Source: Xiphophorus maculatus
Lineage: Eukaryota > Chordata > Actinopteri > Cyprinodontiformes > Poeciliidae
DNA length: 64,000 bases
Assembly: GCF_002775205.1 (NCBI RefSeq)
Contig: NC_036458.1
Span: 4,432,560-4,496,559 of the forward strand
Reading direction: 5' to 3'
In this document: positions 11,946 to 22,982 of the stretch, in pieces
Numbering within the stretch: position 1 is the first letter of the stretch
Layout: each line of letters opens with the position of its first letter
Notes under the pieces: model-generated
Told to the model about the DNA's origin: nothing
Database searches by the model: none
What the model saw: only the letters and a program-made list of their open reading frames with translations
Translations under genes and position numbers: made by a program

Positions 11946-12754
11946 AATCAAGTTCAGATTTCTTTAGCCGAAATCTCTTTGCTTCCTTGTCTTTCGTTAG
12001 GCGATGAAATACGTTCATGTTTGGTTCGGTTCAGTTCTACTCTAGTGGGCAGACTGTACCGCAGCTGCTGCGCTACAGATATTTCTCCGCTGATTTTCAG
12101 TAAAACTCTACAACGGAGAACCTGGAGGTTCTGGTTCGGATGAACAAAATAAACCCAGATATTTTATGTTTTATTATTTGAAATTATTGATAGGCCAAGC
12201 ATAATGAAAAAAAACTCAGATCATGAAGTTATTTTATGTAATTCAAACAAAAATTATAATTTACATCATACCAAGCTAATATTATGTAGTTCTGCTGTTT
12301 TTCACTGTCGGCACAAGACGGCAGCTGAGAGTATCTGTATCCGAAGCAACTGATTCAGTGAAGTAGCTTAATATGCTAGTTCCGGTTATTTGTGGCAATT
12401 TCTGCAAGTCACAATAGCTCTAGGTTGAGGTAAAACAAAATTGCCTTATTTCAGCTGATCAGATTGATGTTAACAGAGATTTTGTAGCCTAACAGGTTTC
12501 ACGAAAGCCAGTTAGCAAAGTGCTAACATGTGAACAAATTGTGGTTCCATCAAGCTAGCAGCTACGCTATCAGAGCCACAACAAAATATCCCACAGCAGT
12601 CAAACTTTTAAAATCGATCACATTTCTTAAAGAACACATTACATTTAACAACTGTAAGCAGTTCTAATAATATAGTAATGAAATTAAATAGTATATTTTA
12701 TGGACATAACACAAACACTTCTTACCTTAACCAAGCAGTCGGAAGCAGAAAGCT

Positions 12755-13255
12755 CTTCTTCTTCTTTTTGTTTTTAATGGCGGTTGGCAAGCAACTTAAT
12801 GGTGTGCATTACCGCCACCTACTGGTATGGAGTGTGGATCAGGGCGCAACTTAAAAAAAAACAAACACTAAATCCTTTCTATCAGTTTAGTTTTCTTAAG
12901 AAATTTTATGAAATAACATAAATATTCATGGGGCGTGCTGTGGTGGCGCAGGGGGTTAGCACGCCCCACGTTTCAGTTAACCGCTCCCCAATCTAAAGTC
13001 TTACATATAATCCTGTTACCTTCAAACATGTAATAACCGCTTTATTTATTTTGTGTTTAATTAATATCTTATTAAGTTTAAATGTCTCTATATCATATTT
13101 CCTAATTTATTGTACTTGCTTTATATTTTCCACAATTAATTATTACATGTTCTACTGTTTCCATATCCATACCACACTCACATCTACCTGTTGGATGTTT
13201 ACCAATCAAATTTAAAGTTTTGTTTAATCCAGTATATCCAAGGCACAATCTTTTT
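12755..13255 (-). mobile_element. LINE 3' end (I/Nimb-like clade), truncated
   Basis: On the minus strand, 13251-13102 encodes RLCLGYTGLNKTLNLIGKH, then PTGRCECGMDMETVEHV and a Cys two residues on. This is the zinc-knuckle tail found after the reverse transcriptase/RNase H of I-type fish LINEs, and it ends at a TAG. The 3' UTR ends with GGTGGCGGTAATGCACACC and GCTTGCCAACCGCC and an AAG-rich tail (plus strand cttcttcttc, 12754-12764), which is characteristic of these elements. 5'-truncated and interrupted by a SINE head fragment, so it cannot move by itself. Confidence 0.8.
12928..12978 (+). mobile_element. SINE head fragment
   Basis: ATGGGGCGTGCTGTGGTGGC, with GTTAGCACGCCCCACGTTTC following, matches the 5' tRNA-like head of the SINEs at 9932 and 47211. 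The B box and body are lost. Confidence 0.65.
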
Positions 13256-13339
13256 TTTTTTCATACTTGCTCTTTTCGCTTTTCAGACTTACAATACTTC
13301 ATTTGAGCCAGCTGGGGGAGACAATTCTCTGTTTTAGCC

Positions 13340-13560
13340 AGTAGGGTATTAGGGTTTTCAATGGATTTTCCCCATTGACTTATAATGGGGTTTTTTTCGT
13401 AGTTTTTTGCGAATTATGTCGCCATGTTCATCCCGAATCCCACCAAAAGTAATAGCTGGAATGGCGTGAATTTTCTGCAGGTTTTGATACCTCTTTTGTA
13501 GGTGTGCACGCAGCGGTATGAGCCGCATTAACGGTTACGGATGAAAAATAAAGAATTATA
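13340..13560 (+). repeat. Array leader, unit 1 (diverged left edge)
   Basis: Matches the end part of the internal spacers (ttcccc/attgacttataatgggg, gcgaattatgtcgcca, ggtgtgcac.cagcggtatgagccgc) but with more substitutions. It is therefore probably the old end of the array. Confidence 0.8.
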
Positions 13561-13566
13561 ATAATA

Positions 13567-13760
13567 ACTAGAAAATTTCGGAAGAAATTTAGCCGGGGCC
13601 TGCCAAGGCGCGCCCGTGGGGTTCGGGCCCGGCGTCGTCACGCCACAAATCGGCGTCGACGCTAAAGAACGCCGCAACGTAATCAGTGGCACGCGGAGAA
13701 CCGCAAGAACGTTAAGTGAGGCGGACGTGCACCATTCGGTACGATTTAAAATTTTTGTCA
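13567..13760 (+). repeat. GC-rich module B, unit 1
   Basis: Begins CTAGAAAATTTCGGAAGAAATTT, in which AAATTTC/GAAATTT can pair around a GGAA loop. GC-rich inverted repeats (ggttcgggcccggcg; ggcgtcgacg) follow, and it ends gcggacgtgcaccattcggtacg. It leads directly into the first 129-bp-type monomer. Confidence 0.85.
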
Positions 13761-13765
13761 AGGCT

Positions 13766-14985
13766 TTTATTTTGGAAGTTTTGTTAAACTTCATTTCAAA
13801 GGGCCAACCTAATCCCATGAATAACAGTCATTGGATAAAATCAGTTATATAGTGCTCAAAACAGCAATAATCTCATGTAAAAATTCTCAAGGCTTTTATT
13901 TTGAAATTTTCAGTATGCTCCATTTTAAAGTTCCGAACGAATCCCATGTGTAACAGTGCTTTGGATAAAAAAGTCACATAAAGCCAAAAAGCGCAATTAC
14001 CTGATGTAAAAATATGCAAGGCTTTTATTTTGAAATTATTATTATGCTCCATTTTAAAGTTCCGAACTAATCCCATGTGTAACAGTGCTTTGGATGAAAA
14101 AGTCACATAAAGCCAAAAAGCGCAATTACCTGATGTAAAAATATTGAAGGCTTTTATTTTGAAATTATTATTATGCTCCATTTTAAAGTTCCGAACAAAT
14201 CCCATGTGTAACAGTGCTTTGGATGAAAAAGTCATATACGGCCAAAAAGAGCAATTACATGACGTAAAAATATTCAAGGCTTTTATTTTGAAATTTTCAG
14301 TATGCTTCATTTCAGAGGGCCAAACTATTCCATTGTGTAACAGTGCTTTGGATAAAAAAGTCACATAAAGCCAAAAAGCGCAATTACATGATGTAAAAAT
14401 ATTCAAGGCTTTTATTTTGAAATTATTATTATGCTCCATTTTAAAGTTCCGAACTAATCCCATGTGTAACATTGCTTTGGATGAAAAAGTCAAATAAAGC
14501 TCAAAAGAGCAATTACATGATGTAAAAATATTCAAGGCTTTTATTTTGAAATTTTTGTTAAGCTTCATTTTAAAGTTCAAAACTAATCCCATGTGTAACA
14601 GTGCTTTGGATGAAAACGTCATATACGGCCAAAAAAAGCAATTACATTATGTAAAAATATTCAAGGCTTTTATTTTGAAATTATTATTATGCTCCATTTT
14701 AAAGTTCCGAACTAATCCCATGTGTAACATTGCTTTGGATGAAAAAGTCATATACGGCCAATAAGAGCAATTACGTCATGTAAAATATTCAAGGCTTTTA
14801 TTTTGAAATTATTATTATGCTCCATTTTAAAGTTCCAAACTAATCCCATGTGTAACATTGCTTTGGATGAAAAAGTCATATACGGCCAAAAAGAGCAATT
14901 ACGTCATGTAAAATATTCAAGGCTTTTATTTTGAAATTTTCAGTATGCTTAATTTTAAAGTTCCAAACTAATCCCATGTGTAACA
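13766..14985. repeat. 129-bp satellite block A1 (about 9-10 monomers)
   Basis: Monomers carry CAAGGCTTTTATTTTGAAAT, then catttTaaagttc, aatcccatgtgtaacagtgc and ttggatgaaaaagtca, with ...gatgtaaaaatatt closing. Most are 129 bp and a few are 1-2 bp shorter (gtcatgtaaaatatt). The minus strand is open for 249 codons at 14622-13873 with a 43-residue period. Each 1-bp-short monomer breaks that frame. Confidence 0.92.
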
Positions 14986-16050
14986 GTTACTGAGTTCAAT
15001 CAGTTATATACAGCCCATAGCAGCAGGTAGTTCTAAAGGCCAGTTCTCAGTCCTGATCTGTTTCAACTGAGGATAGATAGAACTACAGCGATGCGTATCT
15101 GTAGTCCAAATCAGCAGCCAATAGCCTCTTGAGTTCCGTTGCTATGGTAAATAATGGTCTCAGCAGGTGTGAGCTCTGAGCTCTGAGCTCTCAAACACAC
15201 AATTGTGTGTTTGAGCAAACACATTTTACTGACAAAAAAGCATTGGAAACAAATCCTTCTTGTTCGGGAACCGTAATACATATTCGAAAAGCGTTTGCAG
15301 CGTATGACAGTTCAATGTGTCTTCTGCGATAGTCCCGAGATTCATATCTGTACCTCAGTCAGAACATTTACAGCGATGAGAGAAAGAAATGTTGTGCCCA
15401 GATCTGAAATTCTATTCAAATACATGGGAGAGAGCCTCAGACAGCCTCAGAAAATCCTGTCGCATGACTTTGCTCTGAAGCACCGTGACAGAAAACCGTA
15501 CGGTCTAGATAAATTTCGAAAACATTTTACCGGAGCAGACAGGCGTATCAATGTCAGGACCGATTTTGATACTAATCGTGCGATATTTGTGGGCGTGATG
15601 GCGATTTCAAAAATGATTTGGGTTGAAAAAGTTGTCTTCATCTCTCACTCTAAGCAGCCAGAAACGCACTCTAACTTGAGCAAAAATGAGAAACTTTGGG
15701 TCGCTTAGAGGCAAATTGTGGACAAACCGTAACTGGTATCGACGAGCCGTCTTCACTTTCGAAGAGATCACAGACGTATCTACAAAATGAAATTTGAATG
15801 GCATTTCTAGGTGAATTTGTGACGACACAGCAAATCCTCAAAAATAGGGTATTTCTAGGATTTTTCCCATTGAGTTATAATGGGGTTTTTTTCGTAGTTT
15901 TTTGCGAATTATGTCGCCACGTTAAGCCCAAATCCCACCAGAAGTAATAGCTCCAATGGCGTGAATTTTCTGCACGTTTTGATACCTCATTTGTAGGTGT
16001 GCACCCAGCGGTACGAGCCGCATTAACGGTTACGGAAGAAAAATAAAGAT
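14985..16050 (+). repeat. Array spacer, long form (unit 1 to unit 2)
   Basis: Starts acagttactgagtt.aatcagttatatacagccca. It includes the perfect 24-bp palindrome centred on acacacAATTgtgtgt (15191-15214) and a ~280-bp segment (about 15405-15680) found only here and in the spacer at 20816. That segment makes an apparent 137-codon frame (15295-15708), nearly identical in the other long spacer. It matches no protein family I know. Confidence 0.85.
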
Positions 16051-16052
16051 TA

Positions 16053-16117
16053 AAGAGACGCTTCTCTCCGACAATAGTAATAGGTTCCTGCCATTGCTTT
16101 GCATGGCAGGCCCCAAC
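16053..16117 (+). repeat. Hairpin cassette, unit 2 (one copy)
   Basis: AAAGAGACGCTTCTCTCCG (arms AGAGA/TCTCT), then aatagtaataggtt and CCTGCCATTGCTTTGCATGGCAGG. The last forms a 10-bp stem with one bulged T and a TTT loop. Confidence 0.85.
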
Positions 16118-16290
16118 TAGAAAATTTCGGAAGAAATTTAGCCGGGGCCTGCCAAGGCGCGGCCGTGGGGTTCGGGCCCGGCGTCGTCGCGCCACAAATC
16201 GGCGTCGACGCCAAAGAACGCCGCGACGTAAGCAGTGGCACGCGGAGAACCGCAAGAACGTTAAGCGAGGCGGACGTGCACCGTTCAGTA
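16118..16290 (+). repeat. GC-rich module B, unit 2 (cut short by insertion)
   Basis: Same start and GC core as the other B modules, including the perfect palindrome GGCGTCGACGCC. It diverges after gcggacgtgcaccgttcagta, where unrelated sequence begins. Confidence 0.85.
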
Positions 16291-17925
16291 TTATAAAGTA
16301 AGTATATCAGCTAAAATCAGCAGAAACGCTAATGTTAGCGTCATTGCTTTCATCAGTATGTGGGAAATCACTAGGATATTTTCTGTAATTGATTTACTCC
16401 ATTCAGTATACTAAACATTGGTAAAAAGTAAAATAAATAGCTAATAGCTTATTGAAGCTAAAATGCTAACGCTAATGAACCTTGCATTGAACTGTTTAGT
16501 AACAGTTCAATGCTCATAAACTGCAGGAAGGCAGTTCATTAGCATTTACCTAATGATTGTCACAAATATAAATTTTCAATAACGCACACACACACAACAT
16601 ATTACAGTTTAAAAATATATATTGACCTTATGTTAAAGATTTCTACAAACGTTTTACAGGTAAAGTTTACAATGAACCAAAATTACAACATTTAAAGAAT
16701 ACCATAAATTTAAGAATCTAATGTCTCTGCAATAAAAAGAAATTGCTATCTTTTTTATTTTTAAACAACACCTCATATTGTTAAATAACTGATTTTATGT
16801 ATTCAAGTTTTAAATATTACATTTGAGTTTGCATGGATGTAAAATTACTGCTCAGTTTAAAAATTACAGTATTTTTAAACTGAGCAGTTTAAAAATATGC
16901 TCAGTATTTTTAAACTGCTCAGCTAAACTTTGCTGTTTAGCTCGTTAGCTTGTCGATGTTTCAGTTTTATTCGCTGGGAAAATTATTCTTTGTCTGCTTT
17001 GAAGATAAGCAGACAAATAATAAAAAACAAGTTTTGATATTAACTCTCAACTTCATTCACAAAACTTTTTCGTTATTTATTACGCAACGAACATGCATTT
17101 CACATAAGAACAAAACAATGAGGTGACGTTGCCTGTCCTTGAACACAACGCTGATCCCTCTTCACCCTGTCAATAACTCACACACATCCTCATTGTGTTG
17201 TGTTCTGTAAATAAACAAAACACAAGCAAAATCAATAAACTATATGCATATTCCAGTATACTGAGTTTTGGTTTTACATTCATTCTATTTAAATGTAGTT
17301 TGTTTGTGCTTACCAATGTTTTCTGGCCGGATGTCAGGCACCGTTTTCCCCTGGTCAGTTCGTTGATGTCTGGTTTTAGTTCTATTCTGTGGCAATCCGC
17401 AAAACGGCGTGTAGGTTTTCGTCAGTAATGCGCGATCTGTGCTTGGTCTTGTTTAAAGTCATTATTGAAAACATCTGTTCGCACAGATAGGTGCTTCCAA
17501 ACGTGGACAAAATACGAGCTGCATGGAGTCGAAGCTGTGGCATCAAATCAGGGGGCAGTAGACGGTAAAAGTAAAAGTCCTCGATTGAAACATCACGGAA
17601 CTTCGCTCTTTAGCTTCTTAGCTTGTCGATGTTTCAGTTTTATTCGCTGGGAAAATTAATAATCAGCTTGAGGTGACTCTGCTGCACTCTAGTGGCGAGA
17701 AGCCGTAATGTTGGTTGGTAAGAATCGGAAGGCATTATGGGATATGTAGTTTGTAGTCAATTCGTGCTCAAAACCTATTTTAAGTCAATCAATGGGGCTG
17801 TAAAACGGTGGTAGGGGGGAGAGGGCCACATAAAATGACGTAGCGGGCCACATGTGGCCCGCGGGCCTTGAGTTTGACACATGTGCAATAGAGGATCTAT
17901 CTGCTGCTCATGCAAAACAGTCTAT
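16291..17925. mobile_element. Insertion in array unit 2, carrying a decayed hAT element
   Basis: About 1.6 kb of non-array sequence splits module B from its monomer block. The right end, gtggcccgcgggccttgagtttgacacatgtg (about 17850-17882), is the kind of terminus seen in vertebrate hAT (Charlie-like) elements. About 45 bp (agcttgtcgatgtttcagttttattcgctggg...) occurs twice, near 16948 and 17618. The left boundary and target-site duplication were not resolved. Confidence 0.65.
17384..17610 (-). pseudogene. hAT transposase C-terminal remnant
   Basis: The minus strand reads [20 protein letters not shown], then [34 protein letters not shown] and HAVLRIATE, and then a stop at 17384-17382. This is the hAT dimerisation region (CEQ.FS...K..R.R.T...L), close to Charlie-type and GTF2IRD2-like transposases. 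The natural reading continues past the stop in another frame (about 17380-17290, KPDINELTRGKRCLTSGQK), which implies a CAG-to-TAG change plus a deletion. The catalytic core is absent, so it is inactive. Confidence 0.82.
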
Positions 17926-18455
17926 TTTAATCCCATGTGTAATAGTCATTGGGTTAAATCAGTTATATAATGCTGAAAATGCAAGTAGTTGATGTAAAAA
18001 TATTCAAGGCTTTTATTTTGAAATTTTCAGTATGCTTCATTTCAAAGGGCCAAACTAATACCATGTGTAACAGTGCTTTGGATGAAAAAGTCAAATAAAG
18101 CCAAAAAGAGCAATTACATGATGTAAAAATATTCAAGGCTTTTATTTTGAAATTTTTGTTAAGCTTCATTTCAAAGGGCCAAACTAATACCATGTGTAAC
18201 AGTGCTTTGGATGAAAAAGTCAAATAAAGCCAAAAACAGCAATTACCTGATGTAAAAATATTCAAGGCTTTTATTTTGAAATTTTCATCAAGCTTAATTT
18301 TAAATTGCCACACTAATCCCATGTGTAACAATTGCTGGGTTAAATCAGTTATATACAGCTCAAAAGAGCAATTTTCTGATGTAAAAATATTCAAGGCTTT
18401 TATTGTGAAATTTTTGTTAAGCTTCATTTTAAAGTTCAAAACTAATCCCATGTGT
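17925..18455. repeat. 129-bp satellite block A2 (about 4 monomers)
   Basis: Short block resuming after the insertion. The minus strand is open for 162 codons (18451-17963) with the 43-residue period. Monomers alternate between caaagggccaaactaatacc and aaagttcaaaactaatccc types. Confidence 0.9.
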
Positions 18456-19275
18456 AACAGTTACTGAGTTAAATCAGTTATATACAGCCCATAGCAGCAA
18501 TTAGTTATAAAGGCCAGTTCAGTCCTGATCTGTTTCAACTGAGGATAGATAGAACTACAATGATGCGTATTCGTAGTCCAAATCAGCAGCCAATAGCCTC
18601 TTGAGTTCCGTTGCTATGGCAAATAATGGTCTCAGCAGGTGTGAGCTCTGAGCTGTGAGCTCTCAAACACACAAGTGTGTTTGAGCAAACACACTTTACT
18701 GAAAAAAAGCATTGGAAACAAATCCTTCTTGTTCGGGAACCGTAATACATATTCGAAAAGCGTTTCGAGCGTATGACAGTTCAATGTGTCTTCTGCGATA
18801 GTCCCGAGATTCATATCTGTACCTCACTCAGAGCATTTACAGCGATGAGAGAAAGAAATGTTGTGCCCAGATATGAACCGAGATGGGCTGTCACTCTAAT
18901 GTGAAGAAAAATGAGAAACTTTGGGTCGCTTAGAGGCAAATTGTGGACAAACCGTAACTGGTATCGACGAGCCGTCTTCACTTTCGAAGAGATCACAGAC
19001 GTATCTACAAAATGAAATTTGAATGGCATTTCTAGGTGAATTTGTGACGACACAGCAAATCCTCCAAAATAGGGTATTTCTAGGATTTTTCCCATTGAGT
19101 TATAATGGGGTTTTTTTCGCAGTTTTTTGCGAATTATGTCGCCACGTTAAGCCCAAATCCCACCAAAAATAATAGCTCCAATGGCGTGAATTTTCTGCAC
19201 GTTTTGATACCTCATTTGTAGGTGTGCACCCAGCGGTATGAGCCGCATTAACGGTTACGGAAGAAAAATAAAGAA
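18455..19275 (+). repeat. Array spacer, short form (unit 2 to unit 3)
   Basis: Same as the long spacer but with gatatgaaccgagatgggct and a few following bases in place of the ~280-bp segment. The inverted repeat is TCAAACACAC/GTGTGTTTGA with a 2-base centre. It ends with the leader acggttacggaagaaaaataaag. Confidence 0.88.
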
Positions 19276-19276
19276 T

Positions 19277-19470
19277 AACTAGAAAATTTCGGAAGAAATT
19301 TAGCCGGGGCCTGCCAAGGCGCGCCCGTGGGGTTCGGGCCCGGCGTCGTCACGCCACAAATCGGCATCGACGCTAAAGAACGCCGCGACGTAATCAATGG
19401 CACGCGGAGAACCGCAAGAACGTTAAGCGAGGCGGACGTGCACCATTCAGTACGATTTAAAATTTTTGTC
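19277..19470 (+). repeat. GC-rich module B, unit 3
   Basis: Complete copy. Here the open minus-strand frame of the adjoining monomers continues through B to about 19248, giving an apparent 447-codon frame that mixes two repeat types. Confidence 0.88.
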
Positions 19471-19479
19471 AAGGCTTTT

Positions 19480-20815
19480 ATTTTGGAAGTTTTGTTAAAC
19501 TTCATTTTAAAGTTCCGAACTAATCCCATGTGTAACAGTGCTTTGGATGAAAAAGTCATACAAAGCCAAAAACAGCAATTGCATGATGTAAAAATATTCA
19601 AGGCTTTTATTTTGAAATTTTCAGTATGCTCCATTTTAAAGTTCTGAACGAATCCCATGTGTAACAGTGCTTTGGATAAAAAAGTCACATAAAGCCAAAA
19701 AGCGCAATTACCTGATGTAAAAATATGCAAGGCTTTTATTTTGAAATTATTATTATGCTCCATTTTAAAGTTCCGAACTAATCCCATGTGTAACAGTGCT
19801 TTGGATGAAAAAGTCACATAAAGCCAAAAAGCGCAATTACCTGATGTAAAAATATTCAAGGCTTTTATTTTGAAATTATTATTATGCTCCATTTTAAAGT
19901 TCCGAACAAATCCCATGTGTAACAGTGCTTTGGATGAAAAAGTCATATACGGCCAAAAAGAGCAATTACATGACGTAAAAATATTCAAGGCTTTTATTTT
20001 GAAATTTTCAGTATGCTCCATTTTAAAGTTCTGAACGAATCCCATGTGTAACAGTGCTTTGGATAAAAAAGTCACATAAAGCCAAAAAGCGCAATTACCT
20101 GATGTAAAAATATGCAAGGCTTTTATTTTGAAATTATTATTATGCTCCATTTTAAAGTTCCGAACTAATCCCATGTGTAACAGTGCTTTGGATGAAAAAG
20201 TCACATAAAGCCAAAAAGCGCAATTACCTGATGTAAAAATATTCAAGGCTTTTATTTTGAAATTATTATTATGCTCCATTTTAAAGTTCCGAACAAATCC
20301 CATGTGTAACAGTGCTTTGGATGAAAAAGTCATATACGGCCAAAAAGAGCAATTACATGACGTAAAAATATTCAAGGCTTTTATTTTGAAATTTTCAGTA
20401 TGCTTCATTTCAGAGGGCCAAACTATTCCATTGTGTAACAGTGCTTTGGATAAAAAAGTCACATAAAGCCAAAAAGCGCAATTACCTGATGTAAAAATAT
20501 TCAAGGCTTTTATTTTGAAATTATTATTATGCTCCATTTTAAAGTTCCGAACTAATCCCATGTGTAACATTGCTTTGGATGAAAAAGTCATATACGGCCA
20601 ATAAGAGCAATTACGTCATGTAAAATATTCAAGGCTTTTATTTTGAAATTATTATTATGCTCCATTTTAAAGTTCCAAACTAATCCCATGTGTAACATTG
20701 CTTTGGATGAAAAAGTCATATACGGCCAAAAAGAGCAATTACGTCATGTAAAATATTCAAGGCTTTTATTTTGAAATTTTCAGTATGCTTAATTTTAAAG
20801 TTCCAAACTAATCCC
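19480..20815. repeat. 129-bp satellite block A3 (about 10 monomers) with 387-bp higher-order repeat
   Basis: A three-monomer group is duplicated: the diagnostic gttctgaacgaatcccatg monomer occurs near 19641 and again about 386-387 bp later. The right part is nearly identical to block A1 at a constant offset of 5840 bp. Confidence 0.9.
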
Positions 20816-21897
20816 ATGTGTAACAGTTACTGAGTTCAATCAGTTATATACAGCCCATAGCAGCAGGTAGTTCTAAAGGCCAGTTCTCAGTCCTGATCTG
20901 TTTCAACTGAGGATAGATAGAACTACAGCGATGCGTATCTGTAGTCCAAATCAGCAGCCAATAGCCTCTTGAGTTCCGTTGCTATGGTAAATAATGGTCT
21001 CAGCAGGTGTGAGCTCTGAGCGCTGAGCTCTCAAACACACAATTGTGTGTTTGAGCAAACACATTTTACTGACAAAAAAGCATTGGAAACAAATCCTTCT
21101 TGTTCGGGAACCGTAATACATATTCGAAAAGCGTTTGCAGCGTATGACAGTTCAATGTGTCTTCTGCGATAGTCCCGAGATTCATATCTGTACCTCACTC
21201 AGAACATTTACAGCGATGAGAGAAAGAAATGTTGTGCCCAGATCTGAAATTCTATTCAAATACATGGGAGAGAGCCTCAGACAGCCTCAGAAAATCCTGT
21301 CGCATGACTTTGCTCTGAAGCACCGTGACAGAAAACCGTACGGTCTAGATAAATTTCGAAAACATTTTACCGGAGCAGACAGGCGTATCAATGTCAGGAC
21401 CGATTTTGATACTAATCGTGCGATATTTGTGGGCGTGATGGCGATTTCAAAAATGATTTGGGTTGAAAAAGTTGTCTTCATCTCTCACTCTAAGCAGCCA
21501 GAAACGCACTCTAACTTGAGCAAAAATGAGAAACTTTGGGTCGCTTAGAGGCAAATTGTGGACAAACCGTAACTGGTATCGACGAGCCGTCTTCACTTTC
21601 GAAGAGATCACAGACGTATCTACAAAATGAAATTTGAATGGCATTTCTAGGTGAATTTGTGACGACACAGCAAATCCTCAAAAATAGGGTATTTCTAGGA
21701 TTTTTCCCATTGAGTTATAATGGGGTTTTTTTCGCAGTTTTTTGCGAATTATGTCGCCACGTTAAGCCCAAATCCCACCAAAAATAATAGCTCCAATGGC
21801 GTGAATTTTCTGCACGTTTTGATACCTCATTTGTAGGTGTGCACCCAGCGGTACGAGCCGCATTAACGGTTACGGAAGAAAAATAAAGAATTATAAT
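20816..21897 (+). repeat. Array spacer, long form (unit 3 to unit 4)
   Basis: Near-identical to 14976-16057 (offset 5840 bp), including the ~280-bp segment and the 24-bp palindrome at 21031-21054. Only scattered single-base differences were noticed. Confidence 0.88.
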
Positions 21898-21899
21898 AA

Positions 21900-22225
21900 T
21901 ATTAAAGAGACACTTTGTTGGGTGTAGAGTAATAGGTTCCTGCCATTGCTTTGCATGGCAGGCCCCAATACTTAAAGAGACGCTTCTCTCCGACAATAGT
22001 AATAGGTTCCTGCCATTGCTTTGCATGGCAGGCCCCAATAATAAAGAGACGCTTCTCTCCGACAATAGTAATAGGTTCCTGCCATTGCTTTGCATGGCAG
22101 GCCCCAATAATAAAGAGACGCTTCTCTCCGACAATAGTAATAGGTTCCTGCCATTGCTTTGCATGGCAGGCCCCAACAATTATAAAGAGACACTTTGTTG
22201 GGTGTAGAGTAATAGGTTCATTAAA
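21900..22225 (+). repeat. Tandem hairpin cassettes, unit 4 (four copies)
   Basis: taataggttcctgcc starts at 21930, 22000, 22069 and 22138, a 69-70 bp period. The run is bracketed on both sides by aaagagacactttgttgggtgtagagtaatagg. 69 bp is 23 codons, so repetitive open frames appear on both strands; these are not genes. Module B is missing from this unit. Confidence 0.92.
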
Positions 22226-22982
22226 ATAGTTATATAATGCTCAAAACACAAGTAGCTGATGTAAAAATATTCAAGGCTTTTATTTTGAAATTTTCAGAAT
22301 GCTTCATTTCAAAGGGCCAAACTAATACCACGTGTAACAGTGCTTTGGATGAAAAAGTCAAATAAAGCCAAAAACAGCAATTACCTGATGAAAAAATATT
22401 CAAGGCTTTTATTTTGAAATTATTATTATTCTCCATTTTAAAGTTCCAAAGTAATCCCATGTGTAACAGTGCTTTGGATGAAAACGTCAAATAAAGCCAA
22501 AAACAGCAATTACCTGATGTAAAAATATTCAAGGCTTTTATTTTGAAATTATTATTATGCTCCATTTTAAAGTTCCAAACTAATCCCATGTGTAACAGTG
22601 CTTTGGATGAAAAAGTCAAATAAAGCCAAAAACAGCAATTACCTGATGTAAAAATATTCAAGGCTTTTATTTTGAAATTATTATTATGCTCCATTTTAAA
22701 GTTCCAAACTAATCCCATGTGTAACAGTGCTTTGGATGAAAAAGTCAAATAAAGCCAAAGACAGCAATTACCTGATGTAAAATTATTCAAGGCTTTTATT
22801 TTGAAATTATTATTATTCTCCATTTTAAAGTTCCAAAGTAATCCCATGTGTAACAGTGCTTTGGATGAAAACGTCAAATAAAGCCAAAAACAGCAATTAC
22901 CTGATGTAAAAATATTCAAGGCTTTTATTTTGAAATTATTATTATGCTCCATTTTAAAGTTCCAAACTAATCCCATGTGTAA
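22226..22982. repeat. 129-bp satellite block A4 (about 6 monomers)
   Basis: Regular 129-bp spacing (aaggc at 22273, 22402, 22531, 22660). The minus strand is open for 248 codons (22976-22230). The monomers are homogeneous. Confidence 0.92.

Noticed and set aside
15295..15708. 137-codon plus-strand frame, repeated at 21135-21548 almost unchanged
   Set aside because: It lies in the long spacer, the two copies are identical by recent duplication, and it matches no known family. Short-form spacers lack its middle, so a gene is unlikely.
16053..16135. Helitron-type 3' end (hairpin followed by CTAG) at the cassette/module B junction
   Set aside because: The CTAG belongs to the start of module B and is present in units without a cassette, so it is not a cassette terminus. 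Kept only as a loose analogy.
17195..17428. 77-codon plus-strand frame
   Set aside because: Antisense shadow of the decayed hAT transposase end on the minus strand.
21951..22229. Repetitive open frames on both strands in the hairpin cassettes (period 23 residues)
   Set aside because: They follow from a 69-bp tandem repeat divisible by three and are open in several frames at once, which argues against coding.
22386..22430. Hammerhead-ribozyme-like core (CTGATGA ... TATTTTGAAA) in a 129-bp monomer
   Set aside because: Most monomers have CTGATGT, the putative stem II is A-T only, and no proper NUH cleavage triplet with stems I and III could be placed.
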